Part shown: positions 21,982-34,318 of the stretch, piece after piece | How the letters are laid out: each line of letters begins with the position of its first letter | How positions within the stretch are numbered: position 1 is the first letter of the stretch | Assembly (NCBI GenBank): GCA_030789695.1 | Contig: CM061141.1 | Location: 199,629,600 to 199,693,599 of the forward strand | Direction: 5' to 3' | DNA from: Scilla litardierei | Lineage: Eukaryota > Streptophyta > Magnoliopsida > Asparagales > Asparagaceae | DNA: 64,000 nucleotides | Program-made: the position numbers and the translations under genes | The notes under the pieces: generated by a model | Database searches by the model: none | The model's input: the letters and a program-made list of their open reading frames with translations, nothing else | What the model was told of the DNA's origin: nothing

Positions 21982-24900
21982 ATGTATGTCCTACTCTGGA
22001 CTACTAAGGGGCTCAACTCTTCTGCTAGGAGGGGTGATCTCAAGCTCCGGATTCGTGATTATCGTCCATCAATTGTTTGTTTATTAGAGACTAAAGTTGA
22101 GATGCAAAACTCAGTTAGAATTTCCTAGATTTTCCCTCCATCCTGGGGTAGCGTCGACAACAGGCTACATCATTCTGGGGGCCGCATAGTAGTCCAGTTT
22201 GACTCCTCCATTTGGAATTTTAAAGTCCATGCCGTCTCCCCCCAACATATTTCCGCCATCATCACTAACGCTGAGGGGTTAGTTTTCGTACCATCTATTG
22301 TTTATGCCTTTAATCATGCCACTCAAAGAGGTCAACTATGGGAGGATATTATTCAAGACTCTTTTACTTTGAGTAAATTGCCTTGGCACGTGGGAGGTGA
22401 TTTCAACTGTGTCCGATTCTCTAATGAAAAGATTGGAGGCCTTCCGCTTGATCCTTTATCTTCAGATGCTTTCAATTCTTGCATTGGTTCCTGCGGCTTA
22501 TTGGAACTTAAAAGTGAGGCAATCGTTATAGCTGGTATAATAAGCGTATTGGCGCGGGGCGCATCACTGCCACTCTTGACCGAATGCTTTGTAACTCTAA
22601 TTTGCTTTGCCTACTACCATATTCATACATGGAGTATCTAAATGTTGGGACAAGTGATCACTGTCACATGCACGTCTACCTACAACCTAAGGTAATATCT
22701 CATCCTAAACCTTTTAGATTTTATAATACTTGGGTGTTGAATCCTGGTTTTCGCGGCCTTTTGCAATCTATATGGAACATGTATATCCCACCTTCATCCC
22801 ATATGTATAAATTTGTAACTAAGCTTAAAGTTCTCAAGCATGAACTTGAAATCTGGGCTCCAAGTATTCGAAAATGTAGCAAGACTTGCCGTCGAGAACT
22901 TGAGCAGGTGCAATGTAACCAGGATCTCTATCATAATCCACAGCTTCAGAAAATTGAGCAGGAAGCTTCATTCAAGCTGGCTAATGCCCTTGATATGGAA
23001 GAAGAGGATATGAGGCAAAAAAGTAGACAAAATTGGCTCAAGTTGGGAGACAGAAAATCTAAATTTTTCTATAGAGCTATGAAGGCCAGGAACTACTATA
23101 ACAATCTCAACCATCTTATCTCTGCTGATGGTGATAGTACCACTTCTAATTCTCGTCTTAGAAATGAAGCGCCTCAGTTCTATGAGAAACTTTATTATCA
23201 TGAAGATTACTTAAATGTTTTTCCAAAGCTTACCCCTAAACGGAAACTTACTAGCTTCGGTACTACTTGGATGGAAAGAGACATCTCCGCCGATGAAATT
23301 AATGAAGCTGTATTTTTGCTTGGCAAGGACAAAGCTCCTGGTCCTGATGGCTATAATGCTTACTTTTTCCAGCATAATTGGGACATTATAGGGGCAGATG
23401 TTACCTCTGTAGTTTTATCTTTTTTCAGATCAGGATCCTTGCTCCGGCAAATAAATCAAACATTTCTCACCCTCATTCCTAAGAATTCTAATGCTTCAAA
23501 TCTTGGAGATTACAGACATATAGCATGTTGCAAATGTTATTTATAAAGTGACTAGTAAGCTTTTATGCAACAGATTGAAGCCGGTTGTTAGTGAGCTGGT
23601 TTCCCCCAACCAAGCAGCCTTCCTTAAAGGACGGTTGTTAGCTGATTATACCCTGATTGCTCATAAACAGATCCGTGATTTTAGGAACCCTATGGGAGCT
23701 AGGGCATGCATCAAACTGGATCTTCGCAAGGCATTTGATAGCGTCAACTGAGAGTTCATTCTTTTTATGCTACATCAAATGGGATTTGGGACCATGTTTA
23801 TTAACTGGATTTATGAGTGCATAACTACTCCAACTTTTTCAGTCCTAATTGATGGTTCACCGGCCGGTTATTTTCCTTCCAATAGAGGTCTGCGTCAGGG
23901 GGATCCGTTATCCCCGTATCTGTTTGTTATTGTTATGGAGGCCTTCTCACTTCTGATGGCGAGGTATGAGGGTTCACTAGCTATTCATCCTCTGGGGAGG
24001 TCAGGTGCTATACCTCATTTACTATTTGCAGACGATCTTCTGGTTTTTTGCCGTGGTAACCCCCATTCCATCTATGGGTTGAAGGAGCTCCTAAGTGAGT
24101 TCAACCTATTTACAGGGTTACAAGTCAATTGGGATAAAAGTTCAGCCATTTTCAGTAAAGGGACTCGTAGCCCTACTTCCCTCGCTGAGATCATGGGGAT
24201 TAATCTTGTCTCTTCATTTTCTATTTATCTTGGTCTGCCCCTATCTTCCAAATATCGGAAAGCATCCATGTTTAGCAGACTGATAGATAAATGTAAGAAA
24301 AGGCTTCTTGGATGGTCCTCATCTCTTCTTTCTATATCAGGGAGGATCGAGCTTGTCTGTACAATAATCTATGGGATGATCGCATTCAGGATACAAGCTT
24401 ATCGCATCCCTGCTATTGTTATTCGCACTATCAATTCGGCATGCCGTAAGTTTGTCTGGGGAAATACACATACTTGGTCCTGGAAGGATTTATGCACCCC
24501 CAAGGAAGAGGGAGGAGTTGGTCTTAGGCTTCTCTCAGATCTAAATGTGGCCTCAGGCGTTCGCTTAACTTGGAAGTTTCTGTATTCTAGCAGTCATTGG
24601 GCAAAATTCATGAGGAACTCTTATAAAGCTACAAAAGGTTTCTACCTAACCAAGATTAGACTTATGGATTCTGGTACATGGAAGTTTCTCCTTCGTTGTC
24701 GAAACACCTCCCAGAAGCTCATCAAACGGATTGTTGGAGACGGCACCACAACCTCCTTCTGGTATGACAACTGGTTACCCTGTGGCCCATTTGTTCTGCA
24801 ACATGAAATTCCTCCCGGAGCAGAAAAGAATGTTGTTAGTGAGTACTGGACGGGTGCATGTTGGAAGCAAGATCCGGCATTGGCTTCCCTACAATCTACT

Positions 24901-25527
24901 CTTCAGGCGGTAAGTATGGGCCAGGGGGTAGACTCTTGGGAGTGGGTTATGGGTTCGGATGGCTCATATAGAGAGGCTTGGGAGGGTACTAGATCCAGGA
25001 GAGGGCTCTTCCCCTATTACAATGTCGTCTGGTTCAGCGGGCATGTACCCAAAATGGCAATCACATTACTTAGAGCCTTTCATGGAAAGCTCTTGACCAG
25101 AGATACTCTCCATAAGTGGGGTATTTCCTCTCCCCATTCTTGTGTTCTTTACAATGGGGGACCTACGGAGAGTATCAATCACTTATTCTTTGAATGCCCA
25201 TATACCCGTTATCTTCTATGCAGGTTCTTGCTAAAACTGGGGATTACATGCGCTGCTCCTTCTTCCCTTCAGGGCGTGGGTGATCTCATTTTGGCACGTT
25301 ATGTCAAGAAGGATAGTGTAGGCATTTTGGCTAAGTCGGCCCTGGCTTCAATGGTATGGCATATCTGGAAAGAACGGAACACGAGGATTTTTGAGGATAA
25401 AAAGAAGGAGAAAACTATTCTGTTTGATGATATTGCAGTGGATGTTATTATTACACTTAGGGACATTGATCGAGATCATCCCTCAACTGCTGTCCCATTT
25501 TCCAATTGGGGTTTTCTAGATTCGTGA
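21982..25527 (+). pseudogene. LINE A ORF2 (endonuclease and reverse transcriptase), broken
   Basis: The ATG at 21982 follows the ORF1 stop (21979-21981) with no gap. Endonuclease: L-L-E-T-K near 22083, a stop near 22124, G-G-D-F-N at about 22392, a frameshift near 22520, and T-S-D-H near 22645. RT: D-K-A-P-G-P-D-G-Y near 23330, a one-base slip near 23535, a TGA at 23749, R-Q-G-D-P-L-S near 23892, and F-A-D-D at 24025-24036. A C-terminal zf-RVT-like H-K-W-G-I...H-L-F-F-E-C-P region lies near 25110-25200. The protein would nick target DNA and copy LINE RNA. The catalytic residues survive, but at least two stops and two frameshifts make it non-functional. Confidence 0.9.
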
Positions 25528-25706
25528 CTTATCTTGTTTAGATTTTCATTATATCTCTTGTTGGGTCTGGTAGGATTTAGGATGTAGGGGGTGACGGCAC
25601 TTGTGCCCTCTCCCCTCTCGCCTAAAATCCCATTAGACTTAACCAGGGGTGAAGTTTTGTACACAATTTTTAGCTTATATAGAATTACACTTACTCGTCA
25701 AAAAAA
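25528..25706 (+). other. LINE A 3' UTR and A-tail
   Basis: About 170 bases follow the ORF2 stop and end in an A run before the target duplication. No AATAAA is seen near the end. Confidence 0.6.
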
Positions 25707-28700
25707 GTTAGCGTGGTACTTTATTGATCAAATATACAATATACAAAGTACAACAATATCACATCTAGGCATGTGTTATTAACAGAGAGAGGATAGGGCA
25801 CAAGCACCGTCACTCTCCACTATAAATCACACATCCTAAATGTAGCTATTCAATGATAAATAAAAGCAAACCCATAACTCAACCCATGTCCCTGAATTCC
25901 CAGTTTGCAAAAGCTATGCTTTCCTCAGTAGTAGACGGCTCCGGATCATGCAAAACAACCCTGATATCAGTGGCAATCTCATCAAAGACTATGGTCTTGC
26001 TTCTCTTCTCTTCATCAAAGATGCGTCGATTCCTTTCTCTCCATATATTTCATACCGAAGTAGCAATGACAATTTTAGCCAACATGTCCATAGCACTCTT
26101 CCTAGCAAACTGGGTAAGGTAAAATCTCCCAATTTCGCTTAATTCGGGATTAACATTAGTTGATACAAGAAGCTTCAGCAAAGATCTGTGAAAATGTAAT
26201 TAGAAAAGCTACATTCGAAAAATAGATGTTTTATGTTTTTCCTCTTTGTTGTCGTCGCATAAGACGCAATGGGTTGGTGTATTTAGTCCCCATCTGCTAA
26301 TCAACTCCCTAGTGAGCAATTTTCTCTGAAAAGCTCGAAGAAGAGTGAGAGACATTTTCGGAGGTGATTATTATACCATATCAATTTGTGAAAGGGGAAA
26401 AGATTGCCTCGACGACGAACACCCTCCCAAGCCTGCTTGAATCTGAAATTGCCGCCTGGAACCCACACCCAATCATCAGCACTGGCTTCAATCGGTAGTG
26501 TTGCAACAGTGGCCAAATAGGGTCAATTTCTGGATCATGTGACCAAGCTCCATCACACCAATAATCCTGCACGCATCTCTTCTCAGCACCTGGGGGAATC
26601 TCGCACCGAGAGCACAGAGGACCACCCTCCAATCACGGATCTTGCCAGAACAATGTTTCCCGAGCGTCACGAACACACCTGCGGATTAAGTTATGGGAGA
26701 TAGGCCGCATTTGAGCAGTCTCTTACAGGTACCTGATTGCATGGGCTGCTCCTTTACCGCATAGAATCCACTATCAGCCATGTATCTCATCCACATATGC
26801 TTAGCCCAAATGCTATCAGAGGTGAGGTACCTCCAGGTGGGTTTCAAGCCCGCCGCTTCATTTTAACTCTTCCAATAGTCTGATCCCAACTCCCCCTTCC
26901 TTCTTAGGTTTGCAGATGTCTTCCCATGCCCAAGCTCTGGATAATCCCAATATGAATCGCCTACACATAGATGGTCCTCAGGATACTGAAAGGGATACGG
27001 AATGCGTGCATCCAAAATGCAACAATCCCGTAAATGACCGTCCTAACCAGTTAAATACGCCCTGCTACAGACTGCAAAGTAGAACTCCATCCCAACATCC
27101 TCTTCTTGCACTTATCTACTAACCTGTCAAAGTTAGTAGATTTGGGATATTTCGATGAAAGAGGTAATCCAAGGTAGGTAGAGATTTTAGTAGCGATCTT
27201 GATCTCCTGAATATCTGCCAACATGTTTTTATTATTGACCCCCTTGCTAAACAAGCCTGCACTTTTATCCCAGTTAACCTGGAGTCTAGTATAGTTATAA
27301 AAATCCTCCAGTAAATTTCTAATGCCCAAGAAAGTACTCTTGTTTGCCCGGCAGAACACCACGAGATCATCAGCTAACAGAAGATGAGATATGGATCCAG
27401 TGCGCCGCATTGGTTGGATTTTGCCCAAATTAATGGCCTTAGAAATTAAGATAGAAAAAGCCTCCATAGTAATAACAAATAAATAAAGGGAGAGCGGGTC
27501 ACCTTGGCGAATACCTCTACTTCCCTTGAAATAACCATGTGGAGCCCCATTAATCATAACAGATTAGGTCGTTGAAGTTATGCACTCATTGATCCAACCA
27601 ACAAATATTTCAGGAAATCCCAACTGTCGTAAGAAGTAGAAAATAAAATCCCGATTGACACTGTCAAATGCTTTCCTCAAGTCTAATTTCAGGCAGGCTC
27701 TTCCTTCCATTGGGTTGCTGAAATCTCTGATTTGCTCGTGTGCGAGAAGAGTGCAATCTGTCAAAAGTCTCCCTTTGAGAAAAGCAGCTTGGTTAGGAGA
27801 ATTAGCTCATGAATCCCCATTTTAATCCTGTTGCAAATAATTTTACTGATGATTTTGTAGAGGACATTGCAACAGGCAATAGTCCTATAATCGCCAAAGG
27901 TTGATGCATTGTCATTTTTAGGAACCAAGGTTAGGTAAGTATGATTGATAATTCTGAGAAGGGATCCAGATCTGCAAAATGATTTTATGGCAGAAGTTAC
28001 CTCATCTCCAATTTGGGCCCAATTGTGTTGAAAGAAGAAACCGTTATACCCATCTGGCCCAGGGTACTTATCTGCACCAATCTGAAAAACTGCCGTTTTA
28101 ATTTCTTCATCAGAGACTCTCCTGCTCTGCCAAACCGACGAACTATCAGTTCATATACGCTTTGGGACAAGTTTCGGGAAGGAGGAACTGTAGTGATTCT
28201 GGTTATATAACTCTTCATAGTAAGAGGGAGCTTTCTTTAGCAGGTCATCATAGACCAAGTTACGGTTTCCATTCTTATCCACAAGGTGGCTAAGATTGTT
28301 GCGGCCGTTCCTAGTCTTCATAGCCGTGTAGAAAAACTTCGTATTCTTGTCCCCGAGGTTAAACCAGTCATGCCTGCTTTTTTGGCAAAACATGTCCTCC
28401 TCGAGATTCATAGCACTTATTAATTCATTGGGGAGGTGCCTTTCTTTGTGCTGAGGAGTAGTGGACGAATGGAGGCAAGGGTCCTTGCAGATATCCTCAA
28501 GTTCCTTCTTACATTTCTTCACCATATTACAAGCATGATAGTCTCCTGCCCACGCACGTAGTGCAGGCTTCAACCTTCTTAATTTTTGTGTCAGCTTGTA
28601 CATAGCGTACCCTTCTCAAGGCCGATCCAACTTGAATCAAAAACCTTCTTGTAACCTGGGCAATAATCCAATAGTTAAAAAACTTGAAAGGCTTGGGGCT

Positions 28701-29483
28701 AGAAATAACCTGGTTATAGAGATACACCACCATAGGGGAGTGGTCACTGGTTAAAGGATCCAGATATTCTGTGAAAGTCTCTACAAGCATATGTATCCAG
28801 GGAGTATTACAGAAAACCCGATCAAGTTGGGCAGCTATCAGGTCCTTGCCAATACGATTATTACACCAACTCAATTTATTTCCCGTGCATTTAAGCTCCT
28901 GGAGCGAGCACCTGTTAATGCATTCACTAAAATCCTGCACCATGGACTCATCAAGTTTTCTACCTCCAACCTTATTCTTAGTGAAGAGGACACTATTGAA
29001 GTCACCCCCAACCAGCCACGCTGAACTTCCAATCAATGCCATGTCACCCTCTATGCTCTTCCACAATTCTTTCCTCTCCAGCATCATGTTACGGGGATAC
29101 ACACCAGTGATAACACACGATAATCCTCCAACATTTGTACATGAAACAGACATGTGCTGAGCTGAGATGGATATTATGGAAGTCTTCCAAATAGCTGGGT
29201 TAAACCCCATAATAATATGCCCTCCAGGAGCATAAGCAGAATTATCCAGGGAGAGCCACCATTTAGGGATCCCTGGTTTATTGCATGGAGCCTTGAGCTT
29301 AGTCTCCAAAAGAATAATAGATGACTGATGTATTAAGTTAATCCTATTCCGCAGGTCTTTCTGCCTAACCTGTTTATTAAGCCCCCTTGTATTCCAAAAG
29401 AAGATTGTCATAAATCAATATTGGGTTGTTGACTGCCGAGGCCACAACCATTTAACGTCACCTGTGACCTAGTGCTTCTCCTG
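25707..29483 (-). mobile_element. LINE B, 3' part (split by E3)
   Basis: Minus-strand LINE: ORF2 from 29411 to 25879, a 3' UTR of about 170 bases with AATAAA, and a tail ending GCTAAC at 25707. The last codons of ORF1 are at 29408-29483. There it is interrupted by E3; ORF1 resumes at 48855. TCCTG (29479-29483) and TCCTA (48855-48859) are the E3 target duplication. Without E3 and one copy of the duplication, ORF1 is continuous in frame. The whole LINE would be about 5.6 kb, close to full length for a plant L1. Confidence 0.88.
25879..29411 (-). pseudogene. LINE B ORF2 (endonuclease and reverse transcriptase), broken
   Basis: The ATG at 29411-29409 overlaps the ORF1 stop TGA (29410-29408) as ATGA. 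The endonuclease part (MTIFFWNTRGLN, L-L-E-T-K-L, G-G-D-F-N-S, T-S-D-H-S-P) is intact to about 28600, where the frame shifts. The RT part shows K-A-F-D-S-V-N-R-D-F near 27650, R-Q-G-D-P-L-S near 27500 and L-A-D-D instead of F-A-D-D near 27370. Further frameshifts and stops follow to the zf-RVT-like end. The stop (TGA) is at 25881-25879, after W-E-F-R-D-M-G. It is inactive; the first residue of the FADD box is substituted. Confidence 0.87.
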
Positions 29484-29774
29484 TATAACGACTGGTTTTC
29501 ATGTATTTGGATTATCTATATTATATTATATGTTTTGGTGGATTTTCTCCTTACGTGTGGTTTTCGTCTCCGTAGCTTTCATTTTTGATCGTTTCGTCGT
29601 GATTTTCTAGCTTCTTCCTTAGAATCGTTGATCTTGGAGTAAGTCACTCATGACGAACTTCAAATCGCTCATATTTTAGAGTTAGAGTGATCCTAGAAGC
29701 CGTAGGATTCTTCCCGAAGCTTCGCGCTTCGATTCGGCACTTTTAGTGCACTTTAGTTGGTTCAAGAAGGGGGA

Positions 29775-30175
29775 CCAACCGACTAGATTAAGATCTAGTC
29801 GGTCAGGAACTCTACTGGAACCGACTAGTTCATTGAATCAATTGTACATGAGTTACTGTTTACTCTTAGACGGTCTAAGAACAACCACCGACCGACTAGA
29901 TGTGAAACTAGTCGGTCAGAACTTGCTCTCAGACAGACTAGTTCCTTTGATAAATTTCACCTAAGTTACTGTTTATCGTTAGTCGGTCCAAGAACAACTA
30001 CCGACCGACTAGGTTGCAAACTAGTCGGTCAGCCATTGTTCTTTAACCGACTAATTCATTGACCATTTTATCGACCTGAGTTACTGTTTGGTTTTAGTCG
30101 GTCACAGTTGGTCGACCGACCGACTAGTTGTTAAACTAGTCGGTCAACAACCCTTCTTTGACCGACTAATTGCTG
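29775..30175 (+). repeat. Palindromic CCGACTAG/CTAGTCGG array in E3 U3
   Basis: About five inverted pairs CCGACTAG-(6-8 bases)-CTAGTCGG, with single CCGACTA and TAGTCGGTC half-sites between them. Each pair lies about 110 bases from the next, with a GTTACTGTTT phrase in between. The array is repeated in the 3' LTR (46775-47162) and, reversed, in the solo LTR (36133-36660). It sits just upstream of the TATA-like element. Confidence 0.85.
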
Positions 30176-30211
30176 TCGTAAACCTAGGGTTTGCTCAGCC
30201 GCCGGTTGTGC

Positions 30212-30221
30212 CTATTTAAAC
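30212..30221 (+). promoter_or_regulatory. TATA-like element of the E3 5' LTR
   Basis: CTATTTAAAC is followed by a C/T-rich stretch, a typical plant LTR start region. The same element is near 47207 in the 3' LTR and, on the minus strand, near 36085 in the solo LTR. Confidence 0.6.
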
Positions 30222-30656
30222 CCCCCCAAACATTTTTCTTTCTTCTTTCATTTTCTCCTGAGCCTCCTTCTTCCCCCAAATCATCTTCCATCTTCCCCTA
30301 GCCTTCCTCCTTCATCAAAAGCCCCTCTCCCTCTCCATTTTAGCCGGCCATCACCTTTAGGCCACCGGAAAACCCCCAAAAACCCCAAAATCCCATTTTC
30401 TCCAGATTTCTCCATCCATTCCATATCTGAACCGTGGTTCCCCGGATCATTTCCTCTGTTGCCGTGCTTGCTCGGCATCGATATTCCGCTTCCTACGATA
30501 GTGTTCGATCTCTTAATATTCTCATAACCCATTTGTTTTTTTGTTAAACACTAATGAAAATGGATGTTGTTTTGATGATTGTTTCTCCATAACAGTGACT
30601 TTTCCGTAGATTAGCGCTTGCGAGACGAACCTTCGTGATTGTCATCCTCGGTGCTA

Positions 30657-31050
30657 GGCAAGTGAAACTTGCCACTTAGGGTTTTAGGCCATGTCTTAGG
30701 CCATTTGCTTGTTGTAGGCGTAAACGAGACTAGGCGACGAAATGATACTCGCCTAGGCGCAATTCCAGGATCTAGCTTGACAACGAAGTTAGATCCGTCA
30801 TTTATCATGTTGCATAACTACCATGTCATGTTTAATTTCAATTAACGGTACGCAATTATCTGTTCATGTCAATGCATACTTGCTCGTTCATCGTGTTTGT
30901 GTAGCACACGCTACTTTAAAATGTAAGCTTCGGCGAGTAGGATTTTGACTCCTACATCGTGTCTTGAGGCTAGGTGCACCCCTATGCCAAGTACACTTCC
31001 TGGCTCGTGATCCAGAAGCGAGCATAGTGTGTTGCTAATCCCAACGCTCG
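30657..31050 (+). other. Series of conserved hairpins in the E3 5' LTR
   Basis: H1 30657-30673 (GGCAAGT/ACTTGCC). H2 30730-30756 (CTAGGCGA/TCGCCTAG, loop containing GAAATGATA). H3 30768-30796 (11-base arms, loop GACAACG, one G:T pair). H4 30901-30914 (GTAGC/GCTAC). H5 30968-30988. H6 31019-31050 (CGAGC/GCTCG enclosing GTTG/CAAC). Compared with E2, loops are kept while stems differ on both sides. It lies about 440-840 bases after the TATA-like element, so it should be in the leader RNA. The 3' LTR copy (about 47653-48047) shows some broken pairs. Confidence 0.62.
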
Positions 31051-31857
31051 ATACACGTGGAGGGGTAGGGTTAAACGGTCGCTTGAGCTTAGGAGTTGGC
31101 CCGATCAGCCACTCTAACCAAAAGACGGAAACTCTGAGCACAAAGTGAAAATCGTGTTAAGTGAATTGTGTTAGGTGATTCGTGTTAAGTGAAAATCGTG
31201 ATAAGTGATTCGTGAATTAGTGTTTTGGTAGCTTTTGCTACATCGTGCGTGCTTGTCCCTTCTTGTCCCTTTTAATTGTTGCATCATACTTAAATGTCAT
31301 GTCCTTGCGTCTTACTTGAACTGTTAGATTGTTAGTTTACTTTCAGTTTCCTTGCTCAAGTCTTTTAGACTTGCTGACATGTGCCCCTCTCTCTTTTGGG
31401 TGACACATGTTAGATCCTGAGCCAGAGTTCGTTGGTGAGGACATGGTGTTTGCTGACGCTGAGTCGGAGACTGCGTATGTGGAGGAGTATGTGGACACCG
31501 GGGACCAGACTTAGTGTCTTCGTTGAGCTTTTCCTTTTATTTTAGACTGCTTTTGTTGTCGGTGCGCAGCACCAATACTTTGTTATGTTGTCGTTTTGTT
31601 GGCCTTGTTCTGGGCATTTAGACTATTTCCATTAGCCTGGTGGCTTTTCTGGATGTTGACCTTAATTTTAAATGTTGGACAATTCTGAGATTTGAGATTT
31701 TATTTCTGTCTCTCTTGTGTTACTATCTTTGTTCTGTTCGTGGTTACAGGGACCTGCATTTAATTTATTGACGCTTATCAGGCGTGTGGCTTCACAGCTC
31801 CACTTCTGTGCGGACCTTCTCACGTCTCGTCTCCATTTCGGGAAGCGGGGCGTGATA

Positions 31858-32003
31858 GGTTTTGTTGGTGGCCCATGCAGGTCCTCTTCTGTAACTGCAA
31901 ATTGTCGGAATAACGATAATAACATTGGAATGTCCAATAAACTAAGTTCGACATCCGAGTCATAAGCTATGAGTCTAATCTGCTTCGTTTTCTGTGTCAT
32001 TAG
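31858..32003 (+). other. E3 leader with candidate primer site
   Basis: GGTTTTGTTGGTGGCCCATG follows the LTR, exactly as in E2. Which tRNA primes here is not clear to me; TGGTGGCCCATGCAGG is the candidate site. The rest of the leader is also close to E2. Confidence 0.5.
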
Positions 32004-33064
32004 ATGGCAGGAAGGTGATTTACCCGTGGTGGTGGTAGCGTGCCCCCTCATGACGAGGAGCCTGAGCGGGAGCCCACCAATGGGGAGATGATGCGGATGA
32101 TGCTTCAGATGATGCAGGTGCAGCATGGCGTGCTCCTGCAAGTCCAGAATGCTTCAGTTGGTCAGCTGCTCGGGCACTTCCGGATGCCCCTCGCTCCGAG
32201 CCGGGAGCGAAGCAATTTCGGGAGCTGGGTCCTGCTTATTTTGATGGGACTGAGGGTCCTCTGGCTGTCGATGAGTGGATTCGGAACATAGAGGATAATT
32301 TGAAGATGACGAAGATCGGCCCGGCTGAGTGGGTTGATTTGGCGAAGAGGCAGCTCAAGGATAATGCTCGGAACTTGTGGGATACGGAAGAGAAGATGCT
32401 GGTGGAGCTGATAGCTTGGACTACCTTTAAGTCCAGGTTTGATGAGGAGTTCTTTCCGAAGGCTGCTAGGAAGGAGATGCTGCAGCGTTTTATTGAGCTG
32501 AAGCAAGGGAGCTCGCCGGTGGACCAGTACCACCAGGAGTTCACTAGGCTGAGTCGGTTCACGTCGAATATGGTGCAGGATGCTGATGAGAGGGCTCAGA
32601 GGTTCCTGCATGGTCTTGCTTTGGAGCTACAGAGTTTTGTGTCTTCCTCAGATCTGGACTCTTATCAGAAGGTTCTGGTCGCTACGAGGAGGCAGGAGGT
32701 GAACCTGAGTCAGAGGAGAGGACATGTTTCTGGTGCTGGGAAGAGGGCTGTGGAGCAGGCCAGTGCAGTGGTTAAGCCTGGTCTCAGGCCCCACTAGCCA
32801 GCTCAGTTCAAGAGGCCAAGTGGGCCTTTTCTGAAGACTTGCAATCATTATGGCAAGCCGGGTCATGTGAAGGACAAGTGCCGGAGGCTTTTGGGTCAGT
32901 GTTTGGGCTGTGGTGATGCTTCACATTCTCTGAAGGATTGTCCGAGTATCAAGCAGCCTTGGAGGGCACCTGTTGCAGCACAGCCGTTGCAGTAGAGAGC
33001 GTCTGTTCCCGCTAGACGTGGAGCAGCTCTTGTTCCATAGAGGCAGGCTTTTCAGCAGGCTTTT
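32004..33064 (+). pseudogene. E3 gag with zinc knuckles, broken
   Basis: The ATG at 32004 opens MAGR and then TGA at 32016 (an arginine CGA by context). The frame is open from 32019 to about 32200, shifts once before 32207, then continues in the frame of pol. The F-D-G-T-E-G-P-L-A-V-D-E-W core of retrotransposon gag is near 32240-32280. Two zinc knuckles follow. The first, at 32840, has its second cysteine changed to tyrosine (C-N-H-Y-G-K-P-G-H). The second (C-L-G-C-G-D-A-S-H-S-L-K-D-C) is complete. Stops at 32795, 32993 and 33038 look like CAG-to-TAG changes. Gag would form the particle and package RNA. Confidence 0.85.
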
Positions 33065-34318
33065 TTGCCGAGGAGGCAGGCTTTTCTGATGACCGCTGTG
33101 GAGAGCGAGGCTGTGGTTGAGGTTATCGCAGGTGTGATTTTGGTGTGCACATTTCCTGCACGAGTTCTCTTTAACTCTGGTGCATCGATGTGCATTACTT
33201 CTCAGAGCTTCGTGGAGAAGCATTCCTTGTCGACGTCCCCTCTTTCCAAGAGTTGGAATATTTTTACAGGGAATGGCGTGGTCTCGGTGCATTGTGGTTG
33301 CAATTCTTGCTCTTTGGTGGTCTGCGGACATGAGCTTTACGCTGATTTCATTGTCCACGACATCATCAACTATGATGCGGTCCTTGGGATAGATTGGCTT
33401 ACGAGCTTCTATGCTACGATCGACTGTCGGAGGAAGAAGGTGGTGTTCGAGATTCCCGGACATCCAGTATTTGAGTTCAGCCGGGGTAGCAGTTCGATTC
33501 GCCCGGTCAGGTTTCGGGCCAGACCGGTGGAGATTGTGGCTATGCAGATGGAGCTGGAGAGGCCAGCGGTAGTTCGGGACTTTGATGATGTCTTCCCCGA
33601 GGAGATGTCTGGTTTGCCACCGGATCGAGCCCTAGAATTTTCTATTGATCTTGTTCCGGGAGCGCAGCCGATTTCGAAGGCGCCATATCGTATGGCTCCA
33701 GCAGAGTTGGAGGAATTGCGGAAGCAGCTGGATGAGCTTTTGCAGAAGGGTTATATCAATCCTAGTGTGTCTCCGTGGGGAGCACCGGTGCTGCTATTGA
33801 GGAAGAAGGATGGTTCGTGTCGCATGTACGTGGACTATCGGGAGTTGAATGCGGTGACCATCAAGAATAAATACACGTTGCCTCGCATCGATGATATTTT
33901 TGATCATCTTGGAGGTTCGAGGGTGTTTTCGAAGTTGGATCTGAGGAGTGGTTATCATCAGCTGAAGGTGAAGAAGGAAGATGTTCCGAAGACAGCATTC
34001 AGGACGAAGTATGGACACTATGAGTTTGTGGTTATGCCCTTCGGAGTAACCAACGCACCTGCAGTTTTCATGAATCTGATGAATCTGCTCTTCTATGACT
34101 TTTTAGATAAGTTTGTCGTTATCTTTATTGACGATATTCTGATCTATTCTAAGTCGGAGGAGGAGCATGCTTCGCACTTGAGGACGGTGTTGGAGATTTT
34201 GAGGAAGCATCGGTTGTATGCTAAGTTTTCGAAGTGCTAGTTTTGGCTGGACAGAGTTGCTTTTCTCGGGCATGTGGTGACTGGAGATGGTATTTCAGTG
34301 GACCCCGAGAAGGTTAGG
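33065..34318 (+). pseudogene. E3 pol: protease and reverse transcriptase, interrupted
   Basis: Protease: L-F-N-S-G-A-S at 33167-33187, where the catalytic Asp of the D-S-G-A box is Asn (33173-33175, a G-to-A change), so it is inactive. Reverse transcriptase: Y-V-D-Y-R-E-L-N near 33830, [12 protein letters not shown] near 33930, and F-I-D-D-I-L-I-Y with the two Asp codons at 34130-34135. A TAG at 34238 replaces the usual Glu after K-F-S-K-C. The RT connection is cut at 34318 by the solo LTR. Protein: polyprotein cleavage and cDNA synthesis. Confidence 0.9.

Larger units (their letters stand above)
20032..25706 (+). mobile_element. LINE A: near full-length L1-type LINE, inactivated
   Basis: ORF1 (DUF4283-like plus zinc knuckle) is followed directly by ORF2 (AP endonuclease, reverse transcriptase, C-terminal zf-RVT-like region), a 3' UTR and an A6-7 run at about 25700-25706. 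It is flanked by an 11-15 base imperfect duplication (20017-20031 / 25703-25717). Several frameshifts and stops disable both ORFs. It inserted at the 3' end of LINE B, which runs in the opposite direction. Its 3' UTR differs from that shared by LINEs B and C, apart from a short GTGACGG...CTTGTGCCCT phrase. Confidence 0.9.
29484..31857 (+). repeat. E3 5' LTR (2,374 bp)
   Basis: It starts TATAACGACTGG (TGTAACGACTGG in the 3' LTR) and ends GGGGCGTGATA. Contents: U3 palindrome array 29775-30175, TATA-like CTATTTAAAC at about 30212-30221, and the hairpin series 30657-31050. Its right half resembles the E2 LTR over hundreds of bases. Confidence 0.92.

Noticed and set aside
24095..24913. Small plus-strand frames inside LINE A
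   Set aside because: Alternative frames of the RT gene.
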